Origin: Metallyticus violacea
Lineage: Eukaryota > Arthropoda > Insecta > Mantodea > Metallyticidae
Direction of reading: 5' to 3'
Assembly (NCBI GenBank): GCA_030762175.1
Contig: CM060831.1
Span: 32,523,501-32,587,500, forward strand
Length of the DNA: 64,000 nt
The translations under genes were made by a program, and so were the position numbers. Positions 46,095 to 58,384 of this stretch are shown here, in pieces (the stretch's first letter is position 1; the number at the start of each line of letters is the position of its first letter). The notes beneath the pieces were generated by a model. The model saw only the letters and a program-made list of their open reading frames with translations, was not told the DNA's origin and searched no databases.

Positions 46095-48080
46095 GAAACA
46101 ACACATTTTATTTATATATTTTATAAAGCGTTTGATAACATAATTAGTTCAAATATGAAATTACTTAATTAAAGCACAAATTCCATTACATTTAATTCAG
46201 ATAATCTACAGAAATAAAATTGGTAAATAAATTAAGTGCTAATTCATAATACTAAATAAGGGGGTAAGACAAGGATGTTGCCTACCACCTGTTCTTTTAA
46301 TTTTTACATTGATGAAATTTTACGAGAAGAAAATGTAGAGTTAGTTGTTTTAGTGAATATGGATAAAATAAATAATATCATATATTATTTTCAGATGGCC
46401 AGGCTATAATTGCTGAAAAAGAAAGAATATTACAAAGAGCCTTATTCCAATTGAAAAAAAGTATAAAAATTATAAAATTCTCAAATGATAAATGCCTCTA
46501 CTTGTCACGGTTCTGTTACCAAATATAATTATCATGCATCTGACCCCCTATCGTTGTTGCCCGGATAATATTTAAACTTGAAAGTGCGCTTTCCAGCTCC
46601 CCACGGTACGGCCGGAGAAAGGTAATTTTCCAGTGCAGGAGAGGGATAAATTATAAATATAATCTAGTTTACTAAAAATCAGCATAATATATAAATAACA
46701 TATTAAACATTCGTCTTTTTATTTGAACGAAACGTATTACAGCCCGTGTTCTGTCTAAATATATATCATGAGATATTTGTAATATTTTATAACATTTTAA
46801 TTTTAATTTTGAAGTTTACTGAAGATATATAGAAGGAAGCTGTCTCTTTAACGGTGTAATGCGGTGCCTCAATAGCAGAGTAGGGAAAGAGAATGCAGCA
46901 CAGCTGGCCGGTCTCTTGAGAACAGGGTGCATTCTGTCAGGAGGAATGATGAGCGTTTTGTGTAGGCTTTTTTAGGCAGTTGCAGTTTGGCTATGCAGTT
47001 TTCTTCATTTTGTAGAAATAGAACGGAAAGATCTAATGTGAGACAGGAACTGGACGTAGTCGGCCAGAGAGACAAAGAAGTCTCTGAAGAAATTGTGCGG
47101 ATGAATATTTTGATATTAGTAGCTTTTGCAGAGTTAATGTAGATATAATTACAATTTTTTACATAATAATATTCTAGCACAAATAGGGCATTGTATGTAA
47201 TGGTCGCCTTAGAAAATGACGCTTTTGTAAACCGAAACACAGCAAAATACATTTAAATAGGAAAACTCCTTGAAACAGTGCCAAACTTGATATACAGTGA
47301 TTCTATAAAACCTTGACAAACAATTATAACACTTTAAAAAGTCTCGCACTTAAGCAATGAACAACTACTTTTAATGCCTCCCTCCAACCGCAATAACATC
47401 AATATTAAGCTTGTATTAATAATACAATAATAATGTATTACAAGATTTTATGTTACCTGGAGCACTGGGTATAAAACTTAAAGATTTCGAATGCAAGATC
47501 AAAACATGTCTACTCACCTGTAGACTCCAAAAGCCATCTGGGGATATTATATAACAATAAAAATAAATAATATTAATATTGACAAAATACTAATTGCACA
47601 AGTTACGTCCTTTAATTTTCTAGATTGTAAAGTATCCTTTAATTCTAACGATATGCATAAAAATATTTATAAAATTAATCAAATTAATAGTTACTGTTAA
47701 TAAAACTTTGAATAAAATTTAAAAAAGAACGCAATAAAATTATATAAACATACTGCGCTTCTTACTTGTTTTTATGCAGCAGAGGCTTGGACTCTGAAAG
47801 TGTAAGATGAAAGAAAACTCCAAACAACAGAAAAAAAATATTATGAGAAATGTGGGAAGGATTGCGAAGAACTGAATGAGTTAGATATAAATATATGAGA
47901 AGAAATTTAAAGTTAGAGAACATACATTATATAATAGTGAAACGAAGAAGAGAATAGGGGGCTCATTTAGAGCGAATGTTCAATACTAGGATATCAAATA
48001 TAAACCAATTGGAAAGAGAAATTTAGGTCGTCCGAAAAAGAGACAGTTGGATTAGCCCAATAAATGAAATAGTTCATAGA
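46095..48080 (+). pseudogene. LINE relic 2, different family from relic 1, with an internal insertion
   Basis: Plus-strand: FYKAFDNIISSNMKLL at 46120 (the first reverse transcriptase aspartate block), IPLHLIQIIYRNK, then GVRQGCCLPPVLL at 46262, then FSDGQAIIAEKERILQRALFQL at 46390 (the FADD catalytic site is FSDG). After a non-LINE stretch (46505-47290) the C-terminal part resumes: NQINSYC near 47680, then IKLYKHTALLTCFYAAEAW near 47735 and GKRNLGRPKKR near 48018. The C-terminal sequence differs from relic 1. Many stops. The clade is unsettled. Confidence 0.75.
46505..47290. other. Non-LINE sequence inside LINE relic 2
   Basis: Interrupts the LINE between the FADD block and the C-terminal part. 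It includes CGGCCGGAGAAAGG at 46610, shared with 41356. The 127-codon minus-strand frame at 46869-47252 has no motif I recognise. It could be an unidentified inserted element. Confidence 0.4.
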
Positions 48081-48089
48081 ATATGTTAT

Positions 48090-48680
48090 TGAAATGTATT
48101 TACTCATCATGAGAACTTTGATCATGTGCCAGTATTTATTATTTATTTATTTTACATTGAGCCAATGCAAGTGAATATTTCTTGCTATTAAAGTTTCAGT
48201 ATTGGCAGATTTATTGGTATTTGAACGAGCGACACTCTTGTGCGACTAAAACACATTGTTTTCTTTAAGTTTGGTGTTTTACTGGAATGTCGTTGTGTAT
48301 TGCAGAACCTAAGCGCAATCCCTTCACTTAGTTTAATTTTCAATAAGCGTTTTTAATCTGTTTTTTTTTTTTCGAAAAATCTGCACTTTCGATTACTTTC
48401 AGAATAAATACCTTCGACTAATGGAAACATTTTAGTATGAAGATTGTTTATTTGAAGTCTTTAGTCCATCTGGCCGTCGGTCAGCCTACTGTTCATTACT
48501 TTATCGGTTTATGTTCTAATTTTCGAAGGTTGGTGGTTGACAGTTTTTATGGATGTGAATGGACCAATTTCTCTTGCGTGTTTCTTTTTCTTTTCTTTTT
48601 TTTTTCCGGTGCATGGCGGATATTTAGTTCCTCCCTAATATCCGAATATATTTAAGAGTATATTCAGTTAGCGCTCTGAA
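48090..48680. other. Unannotated AT-rich DNA
   Basis: No recognisable feature. Confidence 0.35.
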
Positions 48681-48697
48681 AAATCTAATTTCCGCTC

Positions 48698-48703
48698 CCC
48701 CGC

Positions 48704-48765
<62 letters not shown>

Positions 48766-48766
48766 T
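48698..48766. repeat. Compound microsatellite C-run, (CT)n, (AT)n
   Basis: A C run, then about 14 CT units, then about 13 TA units in direct succession. Confidence 0.95.
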
Positions 48767-49012
48767 CATATACATATACTTTTTTTCTCTTCTCTTTAGG
48801 GTCCAGCTTTTGAAGCTATACGCCAAAACTGGCAGGGAATATTTTATATATTTTTAATTGCATTTCCCCCCTGTCCTTATGTCTTAGAGAATTTTTCTTT
48901 AAGGTTCAATTGATCCAGTTCAAGTTGTTTATTTTACCACTTGACTGTTTCTTACGTGTAAGATGGATGTTTCTCCAAGTGCATAAAACTTTCCACTTCA
49001 TCTAGATATATT

Positions 49013-49284
49013 GCCATGGGTGCCCAGGTCGTTAAGGCGGACTCGTAAGTGGGAGTTCGAGGGTTCGATTACCACACCAGGACCGTCCTCCCTGACTGAG
49101 ATTTTTTCCAGGTTTTCCTCAGTCCTCATACATTACAAATGCCGGGGAGATACCCTAAACTTAAACCTGAAACGCTTCCTTCCTTTAAAAAAATTCTTCC
49201 CCTATTTATAATTTCATCTCATATCTCATCAGTGTCACCGCCTGTGATGCCTTAGTAGTTAAAATGGGCGTTAAACACTATTAA
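49013..49284 (+). mobile_element. Ser/Leu-type tRNA SINE, copy 9
   Basis: Plus-strand, full length, older looking: box A GGTGCCCAGGTCGTTAAGG, box B GGGTTCGATTACC, 3' end GGGCGTTAAACACTA. It is flanked by ATATATT at 49006-49012 and 49285-49291. Confidence 0.92.
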
Positions 49285-49289
49285 ATATA

Positions 49290-49680
49290 TTACCCTTTAT
49301 TACTATTTTATACCAATCATTTTTGTCTTCTTTATTTATATTTTAAAATTAAAATGCTATAAAGTTTTACATAAATACTTTCAATTGGTCTTCTGAATCG
49401 GCAAAAATAATTTGATAACCAATTATGTTAATTTAATGCGTCAAAATTAATTTACCAGTTTTTAATGGCCTGTTCAATATTTTAAAGCGCAAGCGATAAT
49501 GGGCAATCTTATCTCAATCCTCGATGAATGACAAACGATTTTTCTCTAATTGCCATGTTTGAAAGTTTTATTGTTGTGTTTAAATAATCGTATATTCTGT
49601 AACACATGGGGAATCCTGTTTTGCAAAAGAGTTTCAAAAACCCTAATCAGCACATTGAGAAATACACTCTTCTACTTATT
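49290..49680. other. Unannotated AT-rich DNA
   Basis: No recognisable feature. Confidence 0.35.
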
Positions 49681-49684
49681 CTCA

Positions 49685-49985
49685 TTTGGCCCTATAGCCC
49701 GGTGTAGGCCTTGGCCTGCTGCGGCGATCTCTGCATCCTCTATCTCCGCCTTATGACTTCATTGATAGAGGACAGTATTGCAGGGGAGCATGTGGTCAGC
49801 ATATTTTCGTGATCGAAGAACGCCACCTCTCCATCAAGTAACTTTTTAATTGTTCTCACAAGGCTGGATGGACCCCGTTCCAGACTCACATAACTTAGAA
49901 AATTCCTAAGTAGGTACCGGAAATCGAACCAGGGCCTCCCAGCCAGCAGTCAGCAACGCTAACTACAAGACCAAGAAGGCCGAAA
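49685..49985 (-). mobile_element. Rare tRNA-like SINE type F
   Basis: Read leftwards from 49985: GGTCTTGTAGTTAGCGTTGC (box A-like), CCCTGGTTCGATTTCCGG (box B), then a body with GTGAGTCTGGAACGGGGTCC and the terminal CCGGGCTATAGGGCC. It is clearly less AT-rich than its surroundings. Only one copy occurs here, so the SINE call rests on the head and the sharp composition change. Confidence 0.6.
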
Positions 49986-49989
49986 ATCC

Positions 49990-51065
49990 TTTCATGACGA
50001 CAAAATAGGAATGTGGTATGCATTAGCGGTAAGCGAATATTGGGCTCAAAATTTTAATGGTAAATGGTACATTCATTTTGTAAATAAGTTTGTTGCATTA
50101 ACTGTGAGGGAATGTAATGTTGCGTTTTTTCAGCAAGACTCTGCTACAGCACATTGCTAATGTCTCACTGCAGGCATTCTTGAATGTAGCTATTCGTAAG
50201 TATATACGGCTCGCTGGATCCCAGATCTAACCTCTTCTGAATATTATTTTATTAAAGTTACGAGTCTAACCACATGCACTCCGTGAAATTTCCCTCCTCG
50301 TTCACTTTTCAGAGATAAAGTACTCACTTGGTACTTTTTACATATTTCTATCAATAAGAAATGAAATTTTTATTGACACACATTATTACTACTGCATTCT
50401 TGACTTTGAAACTGAACTAAAGTCAAGGCCATTTTGAACAAATATAATCTTCATGAAGTTCCTTGAATTGTCGCCAGCAACACGCAAAAAGCAAACAAAT
50501 GGTTGCTATCCCATAGATCGTATTTCTTTCGTTGCATCATACGCTTGAAAGTCTATTAAGAATTTCTATTCACGAAGTTAAGCCTAAAAATTCACCAGAG
50601 TCATCCACAGTTATTTCAGTTTTGTTGATTCTACACGACAATTCAGACCGCTTATCGCCAGGTCGGTGAAGGATGTAATGGCCGTTTACGCTCTCTAAGC
50701 CTCAGTGTGGTTCAGATATGAGTTCACCTGACTGACCTCTTCCCCAAGCTTTAGGGTGCTAAGTGACCTGAATACAGTAATGACCTGACACATTCAAGAG
50801 TTAATCTCCACAGGAGAATTAAACACTATCCAAAAGGCACCACATTATTAAAAAGAAGTCATTAAAATCCGATAGTTTGTTAATATAAGTGGCTTGGGAA
50901 AATAAAAATTTGTCCATAGTGGTGTGACTTTATGGGATGAAAATCATACGACGCATTTGCCTTGAATTTTAGTGTAGGGTTTTCCAAAACTTTACTTTAT
51001 CGTAATTTGAAACATATTGTAAAAGTGATTCTTCTTTTTTCGCTTTTCTGGGGAAGAAAAAAAAA
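49990..51065. other. Unannotated DNA
   Basis: No recognisable element. Confidence 0.35.
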
Positions 51066-51083
51066 ATGAATGCATCCATTCAG

Positions 51084-51253
51084 CTCGTTCTTGTAATTTA
51101 GTGGTAACCATACTTACCTCGTAAACCCAAGATCGCGGGTTCAATCCCGGCCCGGGTTGGTGGATTTTTTCGGGCGTAAAAATCCTAATTATGGCTTCCT
51201 TCGGAAGTGAGATGTTATAAGAGCATCTGTAAATAAACCAAATCAACAAAAAA
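51084..51253 (+). mobile_element. Gly/Glu-type tRNA SINE, copy 8, internally deleted, with 12-bp target duplication
   Basis: The head and GGGCGTAAAAATCCTA block are intact, then CTTCCTTCGGAAG joins directly to TGAGATGTTATAAGAGC and the 3' end. About 120 central bases, including the palindrome, are missing. Direct repeats GCATCCATTCAG lie at 51072-51083 and 51254-51265. Confidence 0.95.
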
Positions 51254-51269
51254 GCATCCATTCAGTTAT

Positions 51270-53295
51270 ATTACACATACAGTAAAAGAGCAGCTATAAA
51301 AAGTGATATAATTACCATAATTGTCATTTTGTGTCATAACTGACATTTATATAGTACCATCACTGTTATTGTGTTCTGAAAGATAAAGTTATTTAATAGT
51401 TAACATTGTATGGTGTTTTTGTATGTTTGTTGCATTACTAGTGAAAAATGTCTAAATTTGCTCTTGATTCATAGATTATGTTCTAAAACCTTAATTTCAT
51501 GGCCATGCTACACGCGTAACTTTTTTAGTATTCTTTTTGTGATACATGTCTGTTATATATACTAAAAGAAGACCTAATATTGTTTATGTTTTTATTTTAG
51601 AGAATGTACATATCAAAATGACAAAAACCCAGAAATCTAGACAATACAACGTGTCCGTAAAGTCATGGTGGGATTTCAGACTCCTGCAGTATTAGCTTAA
51701 AACTGTTAGATTTACTTAAACCGCAATGAAGAGCTTCACAAAATGTTTCAGAAGCTTGGAGAAGATTTGGGATAAGCCTGCGACAGACAGATGACACTGA
51801 TCAAAATCATGCTGGTTGGTTCAGAGGAAAGTTTGCGAAATTGGAATTTATGACGCTGTTAGCATCTCAAACTTATGGAAACTGGAAGCTTGTTGGATGC
51901 CAAACAGGTTAACCATCGGTCAGTGAGGAGACTTGAAGCTATACGGTAGAGCTACCTAACGAGTGCCAAGTAATGGGGGTTTACAAATGACTCAAAATCT
52001 AGGCCTTAAGAAAACTTCAGTTTACATACTTTTGAAGAAATATCTCCAATTATAAACTAGGAATTCTGCTCAATTGATAAGCACAAAGGATTTGATTTTG
52101 CTGTACAGATTGCATATCTACAATAAGCGTGACAGTCGGGGTCTGAGTGAATCAGTGCTACCAGCCATTGAAAGTTTGGATATTTTTAAGTGCTCATATA
52201 ATGCATTTTTGCATGTTTATATAAGTTATATTGGTATAACTTAGATATTTTTAAAAAATAAACTACTTAATATTTTTTCACATGTGAATGCTATTATTTC
52301 ATCTTTTTTCCACAAACTAATGAGGCTGCAGAAGCCAAGGATTCCAACATATTATTTTGAGAGCAATAAAAACTCATTCTTGTCTTCGCACGCACACAAT
52401 TAGAACCATTAGAAATAATGTTTCCTACCAAATGGAGCAAACTTGTGCATAGCCATGTAGATACATTTAAGAGACCATTAAGACAAAGTATTGCGGCAGC
52501 GAGCGGAGCATGTTGTACAATATGTGCTGAGTGTTCTGGACTGAATCTAACGACTGTTTCTGGGAAGCAAGAGCTCGTAATTACTTTGTTAGATTGCACG
52601 TAGGTTTTCATTTGCGCATAAAAGCTGTAAACAGAACTCTCTGTGACATCAGCAGTTTCATTCTTAAAAGTGAACTCGGTCAACAGACTTGTCTTCTTGC
52701 CATAGAAAAACTCAACGAGTTCCAAATATAGTGATTACAAGTGAAACGTTCTCTTAGTGTTTTATCCTTTTCTGCTTTTATAATTACTGTTAATTTGTTA
52801 TTTTATTTTTATTTTTCTTTTATATATATAAATTAACACTAATAATAAAAGTAGATAAAAATAAAACACTGAGAAAGAGTCACACTTGAAATTGCAATTT
52901 GCAAGTGTTAATTTGTTACATTGTTAATAGTGTTTCTTTATTTTTATTTTTCATTAATATATATACATATATATATATATATATATTCCAAAAATAACAT
53001 TACTTAAAATATAGAAGTTTGATGCTGTATCCTAACAATTTCGGTATGAGGTGTTTCTTAGTTAAAAATTGACCTTGTTTCATCAATTTGTCCAACATTA
53101 ATTTTTTATTTAATTTTGCCAATATTAGTGTAATGTGACTTAGGACGTTTTGCAATCAGCGATTCAATTTTAGTCTTACTTAAGTTGAGGTTAATTTGTC
53201 TGGTTTGACGTGAATTCTATGAAAATGACTCTTAAGTGTGTACTTGTCAGTTAATTGATACGTAAATTATTTTTTCAATTGAGAAAAATCATTAG
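51270..53295. other. Unannotated DNA with one 143-codon open frame
   Basis: GTGTCCGTAAAGTCATGGTG at 51651 resembles a DNA-transposon terminus, but I could not find its partner. The minus-strand frame at 52294-52725 (with VVRFSPEHSAHIVQHAPLAAA) is the longest plausible non-repeat frame in the window, but I recognise no family and see no splice evidence. An (AT)n tract is at 52965-52986. Confidence 0.35.
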
Positions 53296-53303
53296 GCCGA
53301 ATT

Positions 53304-53380
53304 ATGTATATATATGTATATATATACATATATGTATATATATATATATACACGCGCGCGCGCACACACACACACACACT
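53304..53380. repeat. Compound microsatellite (TA)n-(CG)n-(CA)n
   Basis: TATATA tracts broken by GTATA and ACATA, then about six CG units, then about eight CA units. The whole is alternating purine-pyrimidine. Confidence 0.95.
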
Positions 53381-53384
53381 TTGG

Positions 53385-54785
53385 GCTATTTTAGATGCCG
53401 GGAAACTTATTCGCAGATTAGTTCATAGCATTTTTGATCGCGAAGAATTACGACAGCTGGCATATGATATTAAACGCTCTTAATATGGAAAGAAAAAGAT
53501 TGAATTTGTTTCTCTGGAAGAGTACTAAGTAGAATTAGAATCTGCTACTTTCTTATAGGTATAGATTTTGTAAACTATGCTTAGGCAAGCGCCATAATAC
53601 TGCATTTAAGAATGTCGTTAAACTGTTTAAACACTTTTTGTCTCAGTGTTTTCCAACAGCACAAGGCTCCTTATGGGTGCCGGTTTAGAAGCACAGAGAT
53701 CTTACACTTAAAATATCCTCGGGCAACTTTTCTTCCCTGTCGGTGACCTCGCATGACCCTTACAGGCGATGGAAACACCATATAAAATTCGACTGGAATG
53801 CAACATTAAATTACACACAGAACAAAATCGATGGAAACTGCAGTCACAGGAAATCTGTATCTGAAAGAAATGGATTAGGGAACTGAAAGCATTCGCTCAT
53901 GAGGATGTGCCTTTCTGCAACGGTCGACTGCCTCTCTCCCACCATCACCTGTCCGCTGCTAGTAGGAAGTGCCTTTGCCGGGGTCAACAACCACCTCTAC
54001 AGTTGCTGGAAGATAGGTCAAGGGAAGCGCTCGGCAGTTAGCTAATGGTGGGGGATTATGGGAGAGAGAAAAGTTAGTTACTGCTTATTCAACCACGAAA
54101 TGTCAGCTCTTTGCATTTTGGTTGAAAGCCGTGGAATTGTATGGGCGTGTCTGAGAGGAAGGGACATTGTTACCGATGTCCTGAAGTCGAGCTATGCGGA
54201 ACAAGCATCAAACGCAGCAGCGTGCGGCTGTTTTCATGGCCTGATTACCCTCTATTCTGTATAACTTTCTATCCTTCCTGAACAGGTCGTAACCTATGGC
54301 TTCAGGGATATTTAAATGTTAGCATGGAGAAAGAAATAACACTCTTTCATACTGTTAGCCCGAAGGTTTTAACGACCAAACATTTAATTTTAGAGAGAGA
54401 TTTAAATAAAAAAACATTCATTGAAGTACGCAGGAGTAAAACACATTTGCTGATAAGGCAAACTTCTTACAAAACTTTACAAACTGCTTTACTTTCTCTG
54501 AAATGCTGCAGCGATCTTTAACGATCTGCTTTTGTAAACTCTAGCTAATTTATACTCAGCATCTTTGCTCTGTGTATAATTAACGTATTCTCATCCACAT
54601 TTCTTACCTCGCTGTTTAACCGGAGTTTTTAAATACTCTATTTAATTATTATTCCTAATTAGAAATTCATGAACTTATTTAAAATTCCTCCATTATTATA
54701 TTTTCCAGTGCTTCATAAGCTGCTGTTTTGTGATTTTTACTGCCGTGTCTTTAAAAATGATCGAGATATTTTTTGTTACTTTTTT
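53385..54785. other. Unannotated DNA
   Basis: 53700-54290 is less AT-rich than average and may be an old element or exon remnant. The 68-codon frame at 54058-54264 has no motif I recognise. Confidence 0.35.
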
Positions 54786-54797
54786 TAGTTTGCAGTC

Positions 54798-55081
54798 TTT
54801 TTTTTTAATGGTGTTTAACGCCCGTTTTTACTACTGAGACACCATAGGCGGTGGTGGACACTGGTGATACATGAGATGAAACGATAAACTGGGAAAGGAT
54901 TTTTTAAGGAAGGAAGCGTTCCAGGCCTAAATTTAGGGTACCTCTCCGGCATTTGCCATTTATGAGTACTGAGGAAAACCTGGGAAAACCCTCAGTCAGG
55001 GAGGACGGTCCTGGAGGGATTCGAACCCCAGACCTCCCGCTCACGAGTCCGCACCTTATCGACCTCGGCCACCCGTGGCGG
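54798..55081 (-). mobile_element. Ser/Leu-type tRNA SINE, copy 10, with 12-bp target duplication
   Basis: Full-length minus-strand copy flanked by TAGTTTGCAGTC at 54786-54797 and 55082-55093. Head GGTGGCCGAGGTCGATAAGG, box B GGGTTCGAATCCC. Well conserved. Confidence 0.96.
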
Positions 55082-55584
55082 TAGTTTGCAGTCCAGTAGT
55101 GTTAATTTGTAATTATAACATATTTTTACTTTTTTGTAATTTCTAAATTTTTCTGTCTGGGTGTCTATAGCTATGTTCATAAATCAGTTTGATCAGAAAA
55201 ATATGTTTGCTTGGAATCAGCGCACCGGGTCCATTTCCGAGAGATCTTTCTTTATACATTCTCTTGAGCAACAAGTAACTAGTCAGCAGGTATTTGGTTT
55301 CATTCAAAACCTGTTGGATATCTCCTGCACAGAGTGTCGCACAGAGTGAAAGAGAAGTTAATATTGAAAAGGTAAGAATTGTTTCAATGCAGTAAGTTGG
55401 ACAAAATACTTAAAAATATTGCTAGGTTGTTCAATCATAAAAAATTATTACCTTTGTACGTGTTGTGTTGCGTTAATGCTTTGGAGCCCATGTTGTAATT
55501 ATAGTTAGAATGTAGTCTAAATGTCTTTTTCATTCTTTCTTAATTTTTCCATAAATCGAAGAATTTTAAAGTAAAGGTTCGTAA

Positions 55585-55900
55585 CCGAGCAGGGTGGCTC
55601 AGGCGATAATGCTTGAGACTCGCATTCGGGAGGTCCCCGTTCAATTTCCTTTGGTTTTTTCGTGGTTTCTCCTGGTCGAATGTGGGGGTAGATATTTACA
55701 TTTCACGGATTTTCCGCTCTCCCATTAAGAATCATTTGATCCCTTTGGCTCTCTTGCACGGCCGAAAATGTAGGGCTGAGGCGAGCTGGCGTGGCGCGAT
55801 GGTAGCTTGCGCTTTGAGGGACTCGTGCAAATCAGGAGGGAGGCCACAGGCTTCGGGTGTTCTATTTAGAAACATATTAGGGACCCCATCTGGTTAATAT
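55585..55900 (+). mobile_element. Rare tRNA-like SINE type D, plus-strand copy
   Basis: The head GCAGGGTGGCTCAGGCGATAATG is followed by a damaged box B (CCCCGTTCAATTTCC). The body shares the CGGATTTTCCGCTCTCCCATTA block and later GAGCTGGCG with the 34020-34279 copy. Confidence 0.7.
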
Positions 55901-55904
55901 ATGT

Positions 55905-56640
55905 ACCTAGTCCACATTGTATTTCACTAATTAAATATTTTGTTGTATACTAGTAACAAAATAGTACGATCTATCGACGTTTGTATTAAGTGAGCGAGTC
56001 AGTTATCGAAGTTTGAAAAAGCTGAAAAGTCAGCCCTTGTTCATCGGAGGCACCATGCATATTTTCACAGTAGGAGATACATACAGAGAATCGTGTAGGT
56101 ACATTTTCAATAAGACTTATTCATACATATTTTAATTAGTAAATTTGCTTTATGTAACAGCGAAAACACTGTAGCATATACATAAATAATATAGGTAATG
56201 TACATACTCATAATATGAAGTATATTATGACAGTAAAAATATTCGACAGTCTCCCTGTGGATGCTAAAAGACAAAACAAAGCATTAAAATATTTAGAAAA
56301 AATGTAGAAATATTTCATCTCTCACTCCTTTTATTCTATAGACATTTTAAAATTCTACTACTCTGAAAATTTGTATACTTGAAGTATTTTAATTTATGGA
56401 TAATGCTTTTTGCAAGTATTCACATAAAGAAACCACATTCTAGCAAAAAAGTAACGGTATGGAAATACGTAATAAACAAATAAAAGCTAAGCTGAAAGTT
56501 TGATTAAACCTGGTCATAGAATCAAGTGTTGATCAAACCTGGTCCTGGGATCAAGCGTTGGAAGAGTGGGGGATTACCTGCTGTTACGAACAGACAAAGT
56601 ATTCACATTTTAAGGAGTTTGTTAGTATTATGCAACTTAT
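55905..56640. other. Unannotated AT-rich DNA
   Basis: No recognisable feature. Confidence 0.35.
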
Positions 56641-56642
56641 CT

Positions 56643-56756
56643 TTTTTACTGCTGAGGCATCATAGGGGTTTGGATACTGATGAAACATGAACTGAAATGA
56701 TAAATTGGAAATTTATTTTCAAAGGAAGGAAACGTTCCAGGCACCTCTCTGACATT
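56643..56756 (-). mobile_element. Ser/Leu-type tRNA SINE, 3' fragment
   Basis: Contains TTACTGCTGAGGCATCATAG and GGAAGGAAACGTTCCAGGC, matching the 3' third of the SINE. The tRNA head is missing and a 15-base body step is deleted. Confidence 0.8.
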
Positions 56757-56759
56757 TAA

Positions 56760-57495
56760 GCAACGCTGTTAGATATTTCATGATAAATTGACTTGATTTT
56801 CTACAACTGTTCGAAATAACTAAAACGTATCGACATTCCTTTAACTTTGTAATGATACTTATATTCCGTTTACGCCAATTGATAATGGTAAAGGCAATTT
56901 AAACACAAAAATACACTACATAATGTAACACAAGCATAAAAATGTCTTAAGAAATATACATTTTTTCTTAAATTTTATAATAATTTAAATGGAACCTCTT
57001 CATGCAAGTTGTATAAACTAAATTTTAATATTTTTTATTATTTATTTTATTTTATATTTTTATTATTTCTTTATTATGATATTTACATTGATAATACAAT
57101 ACAACAGTGCACAAAATTAATATTTAATCGAAAAAAAACACTTTTAGAGAATTTTTGATACTAAAGCACAATAATAAGTTTATATAAAATTGAAATTCTT
57201 CTCAAGTTTCCGTTGCTACTTGTGCTATTTGTACCACACGTTTATTATTAAGTACTGTCGGGCATCCTTGACATTGAAGAAATATGATAAGGTTTTCATC
57301 TTGTTGAATGTTCAATCAGTAATGATGGACAGTGTTTTCAATATTCTCGATCTGGGGACTAGCAGGCCACCCCGATATTGAGCATTATGTCTTTATAACC
57401 ATCTAGACAGTATTACCGTGCATGTAAAGCAATTCAAAGCCAGACGCTTCAGTAATAGAAAGAACCAAACACCTTGAATGTATCTCTTGCATTCA
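56760..57495. other. Unannotated AT-rich DNA
   Basis: No recognisable feature. Confidence 0.35.
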
Positions 57496-57500
57496 TTGTT

Positions 57501-57760
57501 TCAGAGATCAAAATGAGATCTATTTTCTAATTGCAATTGTTCCTCTCTCCAGTTCAGGATATTGGAGGTACTACTTCTTTTGAATTTGGAAATGTCCTGT
57601 ATAAATGTTAGTGTTTCTGCGTTATCTGGTTGTCTCCATATGCGCATTCCGGAGTCTAAACGTAGACCGAAGCGAATTTCTCTGTGTAGAGGGAATAACT
57701 TCATTGTTCCTGTTGCCAATTGACCTGGTTCCGGCATCATGTAATACGATGTGTCCGATT
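57501..57760 (-). pseudogene. Possible Tc1-like transposase fragment
   Basis: The minus-strand frame reads EIRFGLRLDSGMRIWRQPDNAETLTFIQ. This resembles the Tc1-family stretch around the first catalytic aspartate (DESRFGL..DSGR.RVWR.PG). The aspartate position itself is not preserved. The other catalytic blocks are not visible, and the frame at 57784-57975 just upstream has no motif. Confidence 0.45.
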
Positions 57761-58190
57761 TTCACGGTAAATTTCTGGACACCTTAATTAAGACGGGAAT
57801 TGAGCGCTTTCGTGCTGGTTAGTTGTAATAGTTTCGGTTGAAACAGTTGAATTATTAACAATCTGTAGTGCACCTCTTGGCATAGCAGCAAGTCTTGTGC
57901 AGCATATGTTATCCTTGATTTACTTGAATGTTGTTCTTCTGGATTGGCAAATTCTTGATTTCGCACCCACATCACGAAAATAATACCACTTTCGGTATTC
58001 AGAGTCCTAGAGGCGTCAGCTTATGTTTCGCCATTTCTAATTATTTCAATTATCATAAAATTTTATCACTTTGGTGACATTCATTTCATTTATTGATAAC
58101 ATCTCTTACTTTTCTTCCAATTTTAACAAGAAAAAAATGCTAGATTCCTATATTAATTTACTCATTCACTATATAACAACATTGATCCTG

Positions 58191-58342
58191 GAGCTCTAAT
58201 GGTAGCCATACATGCCTCGTAGACCCAAGGTTATGGGTTCAAACCCAGACAGGGTTGGATTTTTTAGAGCTTAAAAATCCTTCGGAAAGGAAGTAAAGCC
58301 TTTGGTTCCATGTCTTTTCACGCGCTGATTTAAATGGGACAC
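58191..58342 (+). mobile_element. Gly/Glu-type tRNA SINE, copy 9, degraded
   Basis: Head with AATGGTAGCCATAC and GGGTTCAAACCCAG, then GCTTAAAAATCC and GGAAGTAAAGCC. After that it is shortened to TTTCACGCGCTGATTTAAATGGGACAC and runs into a (TAA)n repeat in place of the normal end. Confidence 0.85.

Positions 58343-58383
<41 letters not shown>
58343..58383. repeat. (TAA)n microsatellite at a SINE end
   Basis: About 13 TAA units directly joined to the shortened SINE. It may have expanded from the SINE 3' region. Confidence 0.95.
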
Positions 58384-58384
58384 T

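Noticed and set aside
51651..51672. Mariner-like terminal repeat
   Set aside because: One end only. No partner or transposase was found nearby, so it is mentioned but not called.
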